Below, one piece after another: positions 1 through 12,239 of a stretch of DNA of 64,000 nucleotides. The position numbers were made by a program, and so were the translations under genes. Positions within the stretch are counted from its first letter, which is position 1; each line of letters begins with the position of its first letter. Under the pieces are notes generated by a model, which was not told the origin of the DNA, made no database searches, and was given only the letters and a program-made list of their open reading frames with translations. Source of the stretch: Elmis aenea (lineage: Eukaryota; Arthropoda; Insecta; Coleoptera; Elmidae). The stretch lies in the NCBI GenBank assembly GCA_947652605.1, contig OX393579.1, positions 41,484,970 to 41,548,969 on the forward strand. The letters run 5' to 3'.

Positions 1-489
1 CTTTAAACAAATTTGCAATAAACTTTCCTAAAAATTCCTTGTACATCCATTCACTCAATAACATTCCTTCCGCATTCTAGAAAACTACAGCCATTAGTTT
101 TTAACTTTTTACACATAAAATTAAGTTTTTTTTTTTTTTTTTGAGGCGTAGAACATTTATAAAACCACAGCATAGACTTTAGTTTTGGAGGTGGGTCCAA
201 GTTAAATACTTAAGATCCGTCACAACACACAATTCTTTGAAAAATAATTGATTTGTAAAAATTCAAAATTTTAGAAAAACTACATTATTGCAACTCTGGT
301 TTCTATAGCCATTCTCAGACTTCAATAAATAGACACTTTTTTATGCCAAAATCGGGACTGTTAATCAGGTACATTGATTTTCTTAACAATAATAGCAATA
401 ATGAATAAAAAATTCGCAGCATATGGCGTTTTTCTTCGTTATTGAAGTTCATCTTTACGAATTTATTAATCTGGCAGTAACAGGCTTTC
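1..489. other. No recognisable gene; AT-rich sequence
   Basis: I see only AT-rich sequence with a T-run near 125-142. Nothing here can be assigned to a gene or element with confidence. It may be the outer part of the element whose right half follows. Confidence 0.4.
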
Positions 490-1024
490 AAAACTTTAAG
501 TTTGTTGATTGGTTGTCATGGAAACAACATAAACTACCATGACCGGCCAGCCTGATTTATAGTTGTTATTGTTAAAAACATATTTTTTCAAATTTGACAA
601 TTAATTTAGAAGTAAAATTCCATGTGTAGTACATCAATGAATTCAGAAAAATAAATGCTATTTGATTATGTAAATAGCAAAAATTGCGCCTATAAGAAAA
701 AATAGAGTTGGTTGTAATAAAACAAAAACGCATCGGTCTAGGAAAAATTGGTGATCACTATCCGATGCTGCTTAAAAAGTTGCTTGGGCAATGTTTTAAC
801 ACATTTGAAATATTTCAAACTTCAAAGGAGTTATAGACGATTTTCAAAAATCGTATTTTCCGGGTTTTCCCAATTTTTTCGGATACCGTTTGAGATATTT
901 ATAATTTTTCTTCGGATTATTAATGAGCACCAAATTTAGCAACTTTGCCGAATTTAAACCTATATTCTAGCTATTATAATAAGCGAGATCCCCATACTTA
1001 AACTCGAATTTCAATCACCCTGTA
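490..1024. mobile_element. Right half of an ACAGGGTG-type foldback element
   Basis: This stretch matches the right half of the complete element at 12240-13437. Shared blocks include the GGTTGTCATGG segment, the GCAAAAATTGCGCC block, the GCGAGATCCCCAT block near 988, and the terminal CACCCTGTA at 1016-1024. The left half is missing or too diverged to recognise. The short reading frame at 748-939 lies inside this non-coding repeat and is not a gene. Confidence 0.6.
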
Positions 1025-1090
1025 TACTTCTATTTCAAATTATTACACCTTATCATTATACCAAAGAAAAACATTTAAAAATTTATCACT

Positions 1091-1208
1091 CAGAGCTGAA
1101 CCGAAAACCGAAAAAACCGTTATTTTTTCCGGAACGAAAACAGGAACCAAACTGATATATTTTTTTAAATTTAAACCGAAACGAAAAAAATTACGGTTCG
1201 AAGCCCTG
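1091..1208. mobile_element. Short hAT-type MITE of the CAGGGC...AACCGG family
   Basis: The ends are CAGAGCTGAACCG on the left and CGAAGCCCTG on the right, which are imperfect inverted repeats. The interior is rich in AACCGAAA blocks, as in the copies at 43863, 60801 and 63479. No matching 8-bp target duplication is visible, so this copy is old or rearranged. Confidence 0.45.
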
Positions 1209-1571
1209 ATTATTTCAACGGTAATTAATTACATAGCCACCTTCGTTAAAATCAAAATATGAAATGATTTTTTGAGATATGCACTTTGTAGATGATGAAA
1301 GTTTCCTAAGCATGTTATTTTTTGTTTGATGAAATGTCAATCTAAAAAGACAGATAAATACTATTGATGAATTAATATTAGCTATTTTTAGTACAGTTCA
1401 TCAAATTAAAAGAAATATGTTTAGGAAAACAGTACTATCTACAAAGGGCAGATCTCAAATTGTATTGCCCATTGAGAGAGGACTACACCTTGAACACATG
1501 TTATAATTAATATATTATAGCAGTAGTAAGTGAAAATTCATAATTTATTGTGAAACTTATAAAATATCTTA

Positions 1572-2282
1572 CAAGGGAAGGTCACGATACGTTGTCGCTA
1601 GAATTTGATTCCGGCTGTGTTCATTACATCAAGGGCATCAAAACTAAATGTTTTCCAGAGTTATACGTGCCACTGGCTATTACCTTCGGAAAAATAGGGA
1701 AAAAACTGAACAGCTGATTAATAAAAGTAATATTTGCGATCGCGTTGGCCATGAAACCGTCAAAGACAAAATCGAAATTTTTCTATTTACCAATGCGCGC
1801 ATCCTTTCCAAGTAAAATGGTGCAAAGGTTTTGAAAAAATCTTAAACGGTTCCGAAGAAAAACGCAAAAAACGAGGCCTTTGTAAAAACGGTTTTTCCTA
1901 TGTTAAACGCCTATGCAAGTCGTATAGATTTAGTTAGATATACGACAACTTCTCAATTCATAGCGCTTATGTAGGGGTTTCGTTTTTGACGTTTTTCTCC
2001 GGAACCGTTCAAGATGTTTTCAAAAACTTTGCACTATTTTACTTGCAAAGGATGCGCCTATTGGTAAATAGAAGAATTTCGATGTTATCTCTGGCGGTTT
2101 CATGGCCAACGCGATCGCAAAAATGACCTTTTTGTACCAATTTTTCAGTTTTTCCCCTATTTTTCCGAAGGTAATAGCCAGTGGCACGTATAACTTTAAA
2201 GAACATTTAGTTTTGATGCACTTGATGTAATAAACACAGCCGAAATCAAATTCTAGCGACAATGTATCGTGACCTTCCCTGG
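1572..2282. mobile_element. Foldback MITE with CAAGGGAAGG ends
   Basis: Two arms of about 310 bases, roughly 1572-1890 and 1960-2282, are inverted copies of each other around a short centre. The outer ends are CAAGGGAAGGTCACGATAC and its complement. The flanks read TTA on both sides, a possible target duplication. A single related arm lies at 34985-35330. The reading frame at 2020-2262 is only an arm of the hairpin. Confidence 0.75.
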
Positions 2283-3792
2283 TTAGTTTTAAATTTTTTT
2301 ATGTGTTTAATTAATAAAGCTAGTTTATTTATGTAATGTTTTGTTTTTCTTTTCAATGGCCACTTTGATTGTACTCAACAAAAACAATAATATTGTAATA
2401 ATTTACTTATGTTCAAAGATAAACCTAACCCATAAATCAATGAAACGAGAAAAAAAAATTGTTTAATGAAGCCATAGCTAACTATAGTTGCTATTGAAAA
2501 AAGTCAAGTTTGGCTTATATCTCAAAAATTAAGTGTGCCATGACTTTTTTGATATTTTATTTTACTTCTTCGTAAAAATATCCAATGGAATAATTTCACA
2601 TTTTAATTTTTACTTAGGAGGCTATGGAAGTAATTGCCGTTGAAAAAATTGTCTGTTTGTAGTTTTTTTACAAATTATTTTAAAAAGTTGAAGGTGTAGG
2701 TTAAATTTCAAAATGGCATTGAATTCTTCTTAAAATTTTGTAGATCTTTGCCAATTTAACCGTAGAGCACATGTAGATTATTGTCATTCTGTACATTTTT
2801 ATGATTATTATTTGTCGCAGTATTAAAAGCATGATATGCTGCCGCAAACGTCCAAAAATACGTTAATGTTAACCTAACCGCTTAATCTCGACCTTACCTT
2901 TAGGTTTGGATTTAATTAATTTGTTGCAATTAACTAAGTACCTACTGTTAACATAAACGTATTTCTAACTCTAGCGGTATCAAATGCACTTAAAGGGTTG
3001 GGCAGTTTACTAACCTAAGGTTTAATAACAACGTTTTTAAACTAAAACATATCTTTTAAAATCCAACAAACCCCAGTATTTTTATTAAAACCCTAAACAT
3101 TTCAATAAACCCAAAACTGTCATCTTAATAGAAACATATTCTTCTATTACAAAAAATATTTTCCATTGTACAACTTCCTGGTTACAAAACTTTTCTACTT
3201 TACATACTTTCGCAATTCTGTCCGTGCTCCGGAAAATGGTCCACATGAGGAACATAGAATTACTACTGGTGATGAAAGTCTAAGCTTTTAAATAGCATGG
3301 ACACCGAAATAAGTTCAGAATTACGGTTTTAACAAAATGAATGATAAAGAGCAGTGCCTAATTTGCATCTAAAAAGATTTTATCTACAGTGAAATTCAAG
3401 CAATTTTGCAGTTGTTTAGCAAAACGGAAGTTGCATTAGAAATCTGAATTAAGTGGCTTTTATATGAGTAAAAATAAAAACTATTAAGAGATAAAACAGT
3501 AAGAAACATGTTTATACAATGTGTGCAATAATGCTGTAGCACTCACTGTTACATAAACTTTGTGAAAATGTGCAATATTAAATTTTTTAAATAAAATAGT
3601 CAATAAACTATTAATAAACAAACAATTTAAGGAAAAAATGTAGCATTAGCGCCACCAACGGTTCCCAAACATACTATAACTTAATATTTTACTCACCGCT
3701 CGTGGCTGAGTTTGGTACGCATCCCCGACCGACTCATTCAGGCGCTAATACGTTATTTTAGTACCGGTTCGGTTTTGGCTATCGCGCGGATA
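2283..3792. other. About 1.5 kb without a recognisable feature
   Basis: The sequence is AT-rich and I find no convincing reading frame, terminal repeat or RNA gene on either strand. Confidence 0.4.
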
Positions 3793-4712
3793 TACAGGGT
3801 GTTTCTTAAATATTGCAAAACCATTTGGGGGGTGATTCCTTATCGAAAATTAAGGGGGGTACTTATTATATATTTTTTTCCTTAGACGTATCCTTTCGGA
3901 GTTACACCCCCTAAAGGGGAGCGGTAAAATTAGGCTGTTATTTCATTTCTCAAATTTGGATAAATATAGGAAAATGATATTTGGTAGATGTTTTATGCTT
4001 ATAAAAAGGTTTCCCATGGTAATATTTTCAGTCACCTCCCACCTTCACAGGGGACTGAAAAGTGCAACCCCTGTTGATTTTTTTTTAATAGAACTTTTTG
4101 GAGGGTCAATATTTTGCAATTCAAAATTATTTTTTAAAAGCTTGTTTTATTGATAAACTTTTTTATTTTTTAACTTTTCTCGTAAAACCTACAGTTTTTG
4201 AGTAAAAAATATAATAAGTAAGCATACACCATCAAATATTCCAATATTAAACGATCCATTTTGGTGGTTACCGTGGTTGGTTTATGTTCATATTCGGTAG
4301 AATTGACGGGCGTTGACGCGTTGTCGCTGCGTAAACGTAAAAATGAATTACATCCATCAGTTCAATCCAATATGAACATAAACAAACCATATTAACCCCA
4401 AAAATAAATTGTTGATATTGAAATATTTTATGGTGCAGGCTTACTTAATATATTTGTTACTCAAATCTGTAGTTTTACGAGAAAAACTAAAGATAAAAAA
4501 AAAATCTTAAGAAATCAAGCTTTTAAAAAGAATGTTTTAATTGCAAAATTGTAAGCCTTCAAAAAATTCCGTTAAAAAAACCAACAGGGGTCGCAATTTT
4601 CAGTCCCCTGTGAAGGTGGGAGGTGATTAAAAAAAATATTACTATGGGAAACTTTTTAATAGGTATAAAACATCTACCAAATATCATTCTCCTACATTTA
4701 TCCAAATTGTAT
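3793..4712. mobile_element. Foldback element, ACAGGGTGTTTCTTAA family, right end lost
   Basis: It begins at a TA with ACAGGGTGTTTC. The arm around 3955-4140 returns inverted at about 4500-4710, including the CACCTTCACAGG and TTTGGTAGATG blocks. The complete relative at 58705-59763 shows that the outer part of the right arm is missing here. The reading frame at 3956-4153 is the arm, not a gene. At 4720-4795 the sequence passes into an inverted fragment related to 6420-6520. Confidence 0.7.
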
Positions 4713-4864
4713 CTGACCGTTATTGTCCGTTCCAGATTTATTGAAAATTTTGGGGTTGCAATACGACTTCCGTTTTAATCGGAAACGGGCCTTGATTTAA
4801 ATGAAAGAATGGTAAAATTACATCTTCATGAAGAACAAATTGTAATTTCTTAGGAAAAAGATAA

Positions 4865-5201
4865 ACTACACAAACATTACGCAACAGAATGTATGGTCAC
4901 AAAAGTGACATTAAGAAAGTAAATGACGTCTCAAACAAAAATAGTAATAAAAATTTCATAGCAACCACAAGTTTAACAACATATTATCAATACAGGTCAT
5001 GATTTCAATTTAACAAAGGTAAATATTGTTTACCATGAAGAAAACTTATTCAAAAGACTTATCGCAGAAAGCATTTTTATCAACGTTAACAACAATGCAT
5101 GTAATGATAGATCGGACATTGACAATATTTTTCAAAAGACCTACAAATTACTATTTAATGAAATTCATCAAAAAACTTTAACTATTAAAAACCAACATTA
5201 A
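4865..5201 (+). pseudogene. GIY-YIG endonuclease fragment of a Penelope-like element
   Basis: Two adjacent frames together resemble the second half of the GIY-YIG domain of Penelope-like elements. The first frame (from 4865) carries TTQTLRNRMYGHKSDIKK, the region after the GQT motif. The second (from 4995) carries GHDFN, then LFKRLIAESIFI, then a stop at 5199-5201. These match the family pattern of H-x-F followed by a KRL-x3-E helix. A frame change near 4990 and a stop just upstream show that the gene is dead. It is short, so the call rests on motif order. Confidence 0.65.
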
Positions 5202-5974
5202 CTTATTCTTTCTAGTTCTAAATTTGGACTTTTTGTTGTCAAAATATGTTGTTAGGATTGTTTTTATAAAATATCATGAATTTACACAAACATTTAAACT
5301 TTCAAATTAATATGTAAAATAGCGACATCTACCAGTTTTAATATTAAAAAACAAATTATAGTTATAGGTTTCTTCTTACCTTACTTCGTACCAGTATTGT
5401 CAAATGTAGTTCATTGTATTTTACAATTTTTAACGTGTTGTGTATGTTTTAATATAATTTTTTAATCTTAATATTTTAATGGGAAGGTAGTAAATCTCAG
5501 TACAAAAAGTTAAAAACTGATACAGTAGGACATGTTCTATACAGTACGAATGTTATTTCAAGTTTTCCTATAAGTTGGGGCCAGGCCACGTTGGTGTTGA
5601 TTTGTAAATTTTGATAAAAAAATACGTTAAATTCAAAAAAATTTTAAACCTTTAATCTAGTCATCTGTTTAATCAATCATCAAGTTCCATAAATTATATC
5701 AAGCTCGATACGCAACTTTTCAACATGTATTTTTATTGTTCATAACCACGCCTCAATGTAAGTATTTTAAATAAGTACATATATATATATTCAAATTTAG
5801 ACTATAATTCTTGTTAAAATAATGTTGTTGATGATTACCTATTGTATATTGATTAGTAATGTAGTTTTTTCAAGTTTTAATATCTGTTAGTTTCATTTCT
5901 TTTTATAAAAAAATAATTTTAAATATTAAGATTAATAATGACTTGTAAATTAATTGTGTGTTTTTTATAAAATA

Positions 5975-6045
5975 TTATAGCCCTGAAGATGCTCCTAAAA
6001 ATAAGGAGCGAAACGTAGGATTAGTAGACGTTGAATAAAATATAC
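5975..6045 (+). ncRNA. Hammerhead-ribozyme core of a Penelope-like element
   Basis: The conserved core CTGAAGA lies at 5983-5989. A stem II follows, with GCTCC pairing with GGAGC around an A-rich loop, and then GAAA at 6010-6013. A self-complementary ACGT (6013-6016 with 6028-6031) can form stem III and places a cleavage U at 6032. Stem I pairing is poor beyond the first base pair, so self-cleavage may be lost. Hammerheads are known in the terminal repeats of Penelope-like elements, and the endonuclease tail upstream fits this. Confidence 0.6.
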
Positions 6046-6224
6046 CGTCCAGTAATACCAGATTTTTATTTCTTCGCTTTACAATTTATATACAACGGAC
6101 GTTCATATACTTAAGAAAAAGATAATATTATAACTTTCTTGTTTTTTTATTTCAACTGTTCCACAATTACAACTGTCAACCTTCATAGCCTACTGGATAA
6201 TATTGAGTTATCCTAAGAATTAAC

Positions 6225-6540
6225 AATAAAATCGCGATATCTCGGAAAATATTAACTGTAGGTATAAAACACGATTAATGTTTTTGAAAAACAATAAAAA
6301 TTTTCATAAAACTGTAAAAATCACAATAATGGTGGACTTTAGACCCATTACCTATACATTCTTAAAGTAAATTTAAAGAGAAATCCAAAAATGTAAAAAT
6401 ACAGGGTGCTCTATTTAAAATTCCAAAATTTGAGTCCGTTTCCGGTTGAACCGAAAGTCGCATTGCAACCTCAATATTTTCATCGACTCTGTAACATACG
6501 ATGACGGTCAGATACAGACTTTCATTGTAATATCCTTAAG
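6225..6540. repeat. Fragment of the foldback family seen at 35.6-36.8 kb
   Basis: The blocks AAAATCGCGATATCTCGGAAAATAT, GACTTTAGACCCAT and ATCCAAAAATGTAAAAATA recur in the arms of the foldback at 35626-36840. The CATACGATRACGGTCAGATAC block recurs near 26205 and, inverted, near 4720. No intact ends are seen, so this is a fragment or mosaic. Confidence 0.5.
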
Positions 6541-7799
6541 TCTTCTGGATGTTTATCTCCATACTTTTGCGCAGCACGGTATGTTACATTGGCGTTGTTA
6601 AATCCTTTGATATTTTATTAATTGTCTATATTCTTTTTTATTTTCAAAGAAATGTTGATGACCCAAAAATCTATTATTTTTAGGTACAAAAGTTCTTTAA
6701 CATTAAAAAAAAAAATGAAATCGAAAAAGGAAAAATATGCTGGGTGTTGTATTTAAAGTAAGAAAGTTACATATTTTGCGAGGAAATAAAACACGCGGTA
6801 TAGCTAAAACTAATTTTCGGTCTTATAACTTCTTCATAATTTGTTAAAAAAAAAAAAATTTTTTCGAAATACAAAAGATGTTACCTACGGAAATACGCAC
6901 TACGTGGATACCCTGTAGATTACGAAATTATTTGAGGTATCTGAAGCACAATAAGTGCAGATTAGTGTGAACAATCCAAGAATTATTCGCTATAATGGTA
7001 AATTTAATACGTTGATTACACTTTTATCGCCGGCGCCTTTGCATCTCCCATTATACAATTTTTCATTGTAATTGCAGTTTAAAATCTTCTTTTGTAAAAG
7101 AGAGGAAATGTTGTTCATTGATTTTGTAATCTTAGTGACTCCACGCCCTCGTTTAACATTAGCAGTTTACAGCGTGGCAGCGTCATGTTGTGCATTGCAC
7201 GTTCCTTCATCTCCGCAGTTTGAAATTAAAGCAACCATAAAAGGTTTAAAACAATGCTACACGCCAGCTTTAAATGAAAAACATGTTTTGCAGTTTTTTG
7301 CTCCTGAAACTATTCAAGAATTTTAAAATTAAATTATTTTACGACTTAATTGCTACCTCTTAAAATGGAATATACACTAATGAGTTGTGATGAGAGACTA
7401 ATGCTGTAAAGCAAGTGAAGAAAAAACCGCTTTAATATTTAAATAAAACCTTAAATTTCAACAAAACTTGACTTAATTTATTTAACTTGGCGTTTAAAAT
7501 AAATGCTTATCTATTTTGAAATATCTTAATTCGTAGACAAATACTGATTTACTTTCGCTACACGTAGTATGAAGAAAGTATTGTGACTATTATCGCGATG
7601 ACGTTTGATTGTGTGTTACGCGTGCGTGCGTATGCGCGCCAAAAGTTATAATTAAATTGTACCGTTTTCAAATTATTCATGGATAATCATCATCATAATA
7701 TATCATATAGCTCCCATTGGAGCAAGGGGCACCTTCGGTGTTTCTGTAGCATTGGGCTTAATGGTGGCAAGGTCACTAGCACTCTCCACTTCTTCATTC
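6541..7799. other. No recognisable gene or element
   Basis: The sequence is AT-rich. The reading frame at 7072-7326 (84 codons) shows no domain, good start context or homologue I know. It is more likely chance. Confidence 0.35.
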
Positions 7800-8003
7800 T
7801 CATCTTCCGAATAAATCACTAGTTCCACATTGCAGTTGGATTCGTCCTAGTCCGTTCCACTTCGTTTCAATTATTCCTAATTTGCTGATATTATATTCAT
7901 TCATTTCTTCCGCTATTTGATGTGTTTTGCTTATTTCTGACTTCGTTCTGATGTGCCAGCATCCTATAAATGTGTTCCCTCTTATATTTAGTAATGCTTC
8001 CAC
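7800..8003 (-). pseudogene. RTE-type LINE endonuclease fragment
   Basis: The minus-strand product has the start of the apurinic-type endonuclease of RTE/BovB LINEs. An IGCWHIRT segment corresponds to the usual IGTWNVRT strand. Then come a helix ending EEMNEYNI, the strand LGIIETKWNG (usually LGISEVRWNG) and a final LFGR (usually YSGR). About 60 residues of an expected domain of more than 200 remain, so this is a dead fragment. No reverse transcriptase is seen nearby. Confidence 0.7.
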
Positions 8004-8414
8004 CGGTTTCCGATTCTTTTATTTGCTTCTTTCTCCTTTGGTTGACCTTCTGCCCTATTTGTCTCTATTATGGTCTAATTTTATTTGCTTTGTCTTTTTT
8101 TGTCTTTATATTGTTTACTTTGATTAACTTTTTTATTGCCATTTTCTTCGCTTCGGTCGTCTCTTCATGTTCCTGGATAGAACCTTAAAAATTATACTAC
8201 AAATGGCATGCGCAATCAAAAACACTATTGCTAATTAAATTAAGTGCTCGAACTACAAAAACATTTGCAAACGAAAATGATCGTGATAATATACCATCTG
8301 GTATTAGCAAGATAGTGCACCCCTGCACTTTGCACGTCATGTTTGCAATTTTTTGGATAATTAATTTCCTAGAAGGTGGATTGCCAGGCGAGGGCTGATT
8401 GAGTGACCACCAAC

Positions 8415-8594
8415 GCTCCAGACCTTAATTTCCTTGACTACTTTTTATGGGTCGAAAATCAACGTTGACGTAAGATTAGCGACGAAGTCCTCAGAATTAG
8501 CGCAGGGGTCATTCAAAAAGTATAAGAAGAATTTGTAAATGGGCTTACTTATTGTCAGAAAACAAATGGATGGCAGTTCGAATACCTAATTTAG
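8415..8594 (+). pseudogene. C-terminal scrap of a mariner-like transposase
   Basis: The frame opens with APDLNFLDYFLW, the mariner/Tc1 motif normally read as SPDLTPLDFFLWG, which carries the last catalytic acidic residue. About 45 codons on comes YCQKTNGWQFEYL, matching the usual C-terminal pattern of Cys, Asn-Gly and His-Phe-Glu-x-Leu. Two in-frame stops (after WVENQR and after VIQKV) make it non-functional. Spacing between the motifs fits the family. Confidence 0.75.
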
Positions 8595-10274
8595 TTAGAA
8601 ACAGTTTTTGTTTAATTATTGTTAAGAATAAATTTTGATTTTTCATTTGTATATTGTTCGCCTTTATTTTATCTAAAGGAATTAAAAGCGCTATCAGAAT
8701 CAAGAAAAATATGAGGAACACCATTTAAAAAAAACGATGACGTCATTAGATACTCGAAAAAAAAATGAAGATCAAGACTTGAGTCCATTGTTCTTATAAA
8801 ATAAAATCGACTTGTCAGAAGATTTTTAATAAATTCATTTCATACTTTTGCACATGTTAAAATGTTTACGTTGTTCAAAACTGCAGAAAAACTGTTATGG
8901 ATAAAAATATTTTCTTGCGTAGAAATCTAATCTACATTGGGTTCAAAATAAATCCTTATAAGTATTTTGTTAAAATTTATGTTACAGAATTTATTTACAA
9001 ATATATTAAGAACTTGGATTAAACTTGTTTCTTTGTTTCTAAGAATGGTACAACATTTATGTTTATTGATAAAATGCCCTTTCTTTCGACAAAAAAACAT
9101 AAACGCTCCCAGAAAATTATATGGTTGCAATAAACAACATACACATTTTAAAATAGGGCGTCACTTTTGCCACACCCATTAAAGTGGCATAGTTTTAAAT
9201 ATTTTACAATACAAGGTGCTCATTCATACAATCATTCATTCATGTCGTATGCTTTTTAAAAACTTGCACTAAACTTTGGCGAATTTATTTAAAAGAGGCG
9301 TTGCACAGTCTTTTCCAGATAAACGATATCCTGCTTTTTGTTGGGTATAGGAAATGGCTAAATGAGGAAATATTCGCGAAATTACCGTAGACTGGCTATA
9401 AAACTATAAGCCATATGAATGAATTATAAGCTTTTCTGGCAATAAATACTGGTAAAGTTCGTCGTTCTAGGTTTTTCCGGTTGGTGTCTAATGCAGATTC
9501 TAGACTTCCGTGTCGGATGCAATTTATGCAGAATGCATTTTACTGGGTGCATCGTACGAATAATGGAGTTATGCGAAAAACAGTGAACTTCATGGCAGTC
9601 TGACAGACTTTGTTATTGAGATAGTAAAAAAAAATATTCGCCGAGTACCGTTAACAAAGGCTTACAATTTCACACAAATTAAACTGAAGCGTAATTGCAA
9701 TCAAAGATACTTTTCAAATATGTCTTACCATTTTATTTTGATATGTGGTGTATTAACTTAAAAAACACGGGGTTCTCGAAATCCGTTGCAGATGAAAGGA
9801 TGGTCAAATGAGCAATGAAGTCTGTTTTTAAGTGTTAATGAGAATATCAACTGAAATCGTGTAAATTGCGCCCAGTTCCTAAAGTACGGGCGCCATATTG
9901 GATTTTGGCACTGTCAGTACACGTTAGGTAACTTTTTTTCATAGTAGTTGGTTTTAGAGTTGTAAAGTTCTTTAACTTTCATTTCAAGATTTTTTTTAGT
10001 ATCTACACCTTTCTATTCTACACTTAACGACTGAAAAATTAAACAACTTTTTTGTTATAATATTTTATTTAATTTTTTTTTTCAATTTCTTTAAGTATAG
10101 AAATTGGAAATAAATTATAGATAAATTTACGACAAAACAACGCGTAAAACTTATTGATTTTGACTTTAAACATCAGCGCTTTATTGTTCTTACTCAGAAA
10201 ACATACAAGCGACACTTTACCGAAAGAAATCCTGAGTTAAAACCATCGATATTGGCCTTAATTTGGCGTTTTTA
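8595..10274. other. No recognisable gene
   Basis: AT-rich sequence. The overlapping opposite-strand frames at 8927-9182 show no family signature and are probably chance. Confidence 0.35.
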
Positions 10275-10681
10275 ACAGCAAGGTTCCTTCCAGGATCTTC
10301 CACGGACTGGAAGACTCCGCTCAGCTCGTTCCTAGGAAAATATTTCGGAGCATTGATAAAGAGCCAGGGATATCGACTCGACGGCCTTTTTAAGAGTTTG
10401 GAATCAGCCGCAGTACTTTGAGGCGCATACAAAGAGATCTTAAAATGTTTCCATACAAGTCCAACTAGTACAGGAGTTAAAGCCGATGGATCGTCCCAGA
10501 GGCATTTATTACCCTCTCAAAGTCACGGTTTGTTGCGGAATTACATCAGAAAGGATGCTTGGTCAGAGTCACTTTGCAAGCAGCTATGGAGAGTGCTATA
10601 GAAAGAGCTTGTCTTTGTGAAGAGGAAAACGGGGGTAATTTAAAAGATGCTATCTTTCATGTACCTATATCAATGCCTTAA
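10275..10681 (+). pseudogene. Internally deleted mariner/Tc1-like transposase pseudogene
   Basis: Several frames carry pieces of one transposase in the right order. The linker GSFQDLPRTGRLRSAR comes first, matching the usual DLPRTGRPRSART. A helix-turn-helix remnant follows, then PYKVQLVQELKPMDRPR in another frame, close to the family motif PYKVQLVQELKPxD. Last is ENGGNLKDAIFH, the C-terminal motif. The central catalytic core with both aspartates is deleted, and there are frame changes and stops. It differs in sequence from the fragment at 8415. Confidence 0.7.
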
Positions 10682-12239
10682 AAATTTACAAGATGTGTGC
10701 ATTATAATGTAAAAAAGAAAATTACAGAATAATTGAAAGTAAAAAAGTTATTTAATTTTTAACTGGTAAAGTGACTTTTGGCCCACCCTATTTCTTTAAA
10801 ATACAGATTTAACCACAGCAAAAACTGCTTTTTAATTACAGAAACTGTTCAAAATGGCTGTCATTTTGTTAAAAACAAATTTCTGCTCTTTTAATGTCAT
10901 GTTTTTTCTTCAAAACCACAAAAAGCGACCGTTACAAATTAGAAATATTTACAAACATTAATAAACCGATTAGTTTGGCAAGTTAATGTGATAAAACAAA
11001 AATAACCTATGAATAATTGAGTGTTTAACAATTTAAATAATTGAAAATTTGTTTTTATTATAATTTATATAGGTAGGTACCTGTTACCAGCACTAAGTAA
11101 ATTTTTATAATTTGTAAATATCCCATTTTTGTTCATATTTTTCAAGTAACGCAAAGATACTAACATCAACTCAGTAAATATTGTAATAGGCTCTGAAAAG
11201 TTTCTTTGTAAAAAGTCTGTTAATATGTTAGTCTACTTTGTGAAGCTCCGTACCACTTCCGATGTATCGTTACTAAAGATTCTTATTTCTAAAAGGCTTT
11301 TAAGGAAATAATGCTCCAAAATCCGCATATTTTATCGCGGACAGCAGACATTTCCTTAATCGCGCATTTCAGTTCCTTTTAGTAAAATTGACATACTTCT
11401 TATACGTTACCAGTATTATCATACGCACTACACATACAGGTATAGGTATTGTGCTTTTCACAATTTTGTGCATAGCACACAATAATTATATTTAAAAAAA
11501 ACTGAGATAAACACTTTTTATTAATTTTTTAACTTTAGTTTGCTCACTTTAATTCAATAATAAAAAAATTATGAACAAAAATAACATGACAAGATTAAGG
11601 GTTTTTTCTGCATTTAAGATACACGACACGCTTTTACTGTTAAGTTGTAATAACAAGAAATGTTGGTGTTTGACCTTTTTAAAATTATTAAACGTAAAAA
11701 AAAACAACATCGCCGATAAATATCAGGAACTAATTTTTAAATGGGCACATAACTAAATATAGGTCATTGGTATAAGGTTTAAAAACGGTATAATATTGTT
11801 TCTACAAATTTTTTTGCTGTTTTTTTTTTAAATATAAAAATGAAACAAAAAAATGCTATAGGCGTTTTAGGTATCTTGATAGATACACGCAATATTTTGT
11901 TATTGATACTTGCTCTGCATTTGCAACAAAATTATTCGCCTAGAAGGTCTAATAACTTATTAATTTTTAATATAACCTAAAGGTATTGTTGCTTTAAACG
12001 ATGGTTGTACAGCAACAACAATGTTGCTTAGTCACCGAAAGTTAATTTTGCAGAGCTTTGTGCAACCAGCCCTAGGATTTTTGATACCAACTTCTGCATT
12101 GACAGTTATGTGAGGTAATTTCATAAATTTTCTTAATTATTTGAATTCATTACTTTGGGCCATAAAATATGTTCTGCTAAATGTAGTAACGGGACATTTA
12201 TTATTTAAATTTTTTATTTATGTACATATTTAGATCATA
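10682..12239. other. No recognisable gene or repeat
   Basis: AT-rich sequence without a convincing reading frame, terminal repeat or structured RNA. Confidence 0.35.

Larger units (their letters stand above)
4840..6060 (+). mobile_element. 3' part of a Penelope-like retroelement
   Basis: A decayed GIY-YIG endonuclease tail (4865-5201) is followed by about 770 bases of AT-rich 3' sequence and then a hammerhead-ribozyme core (5975-6045). Coding tail, untranslated region and ribozyme in that order fit Penelope-like elements. The reverse transcriptase is missing, so this is a 5'-truncated copy. The outer limits are estimates. Confidence 0.6.

Noticed and set aside
7072..7326. 84-codon frame as a possible small gene
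   Set aside because: No signal peptide, domain or supporting context; its length is within chance in this sequence.
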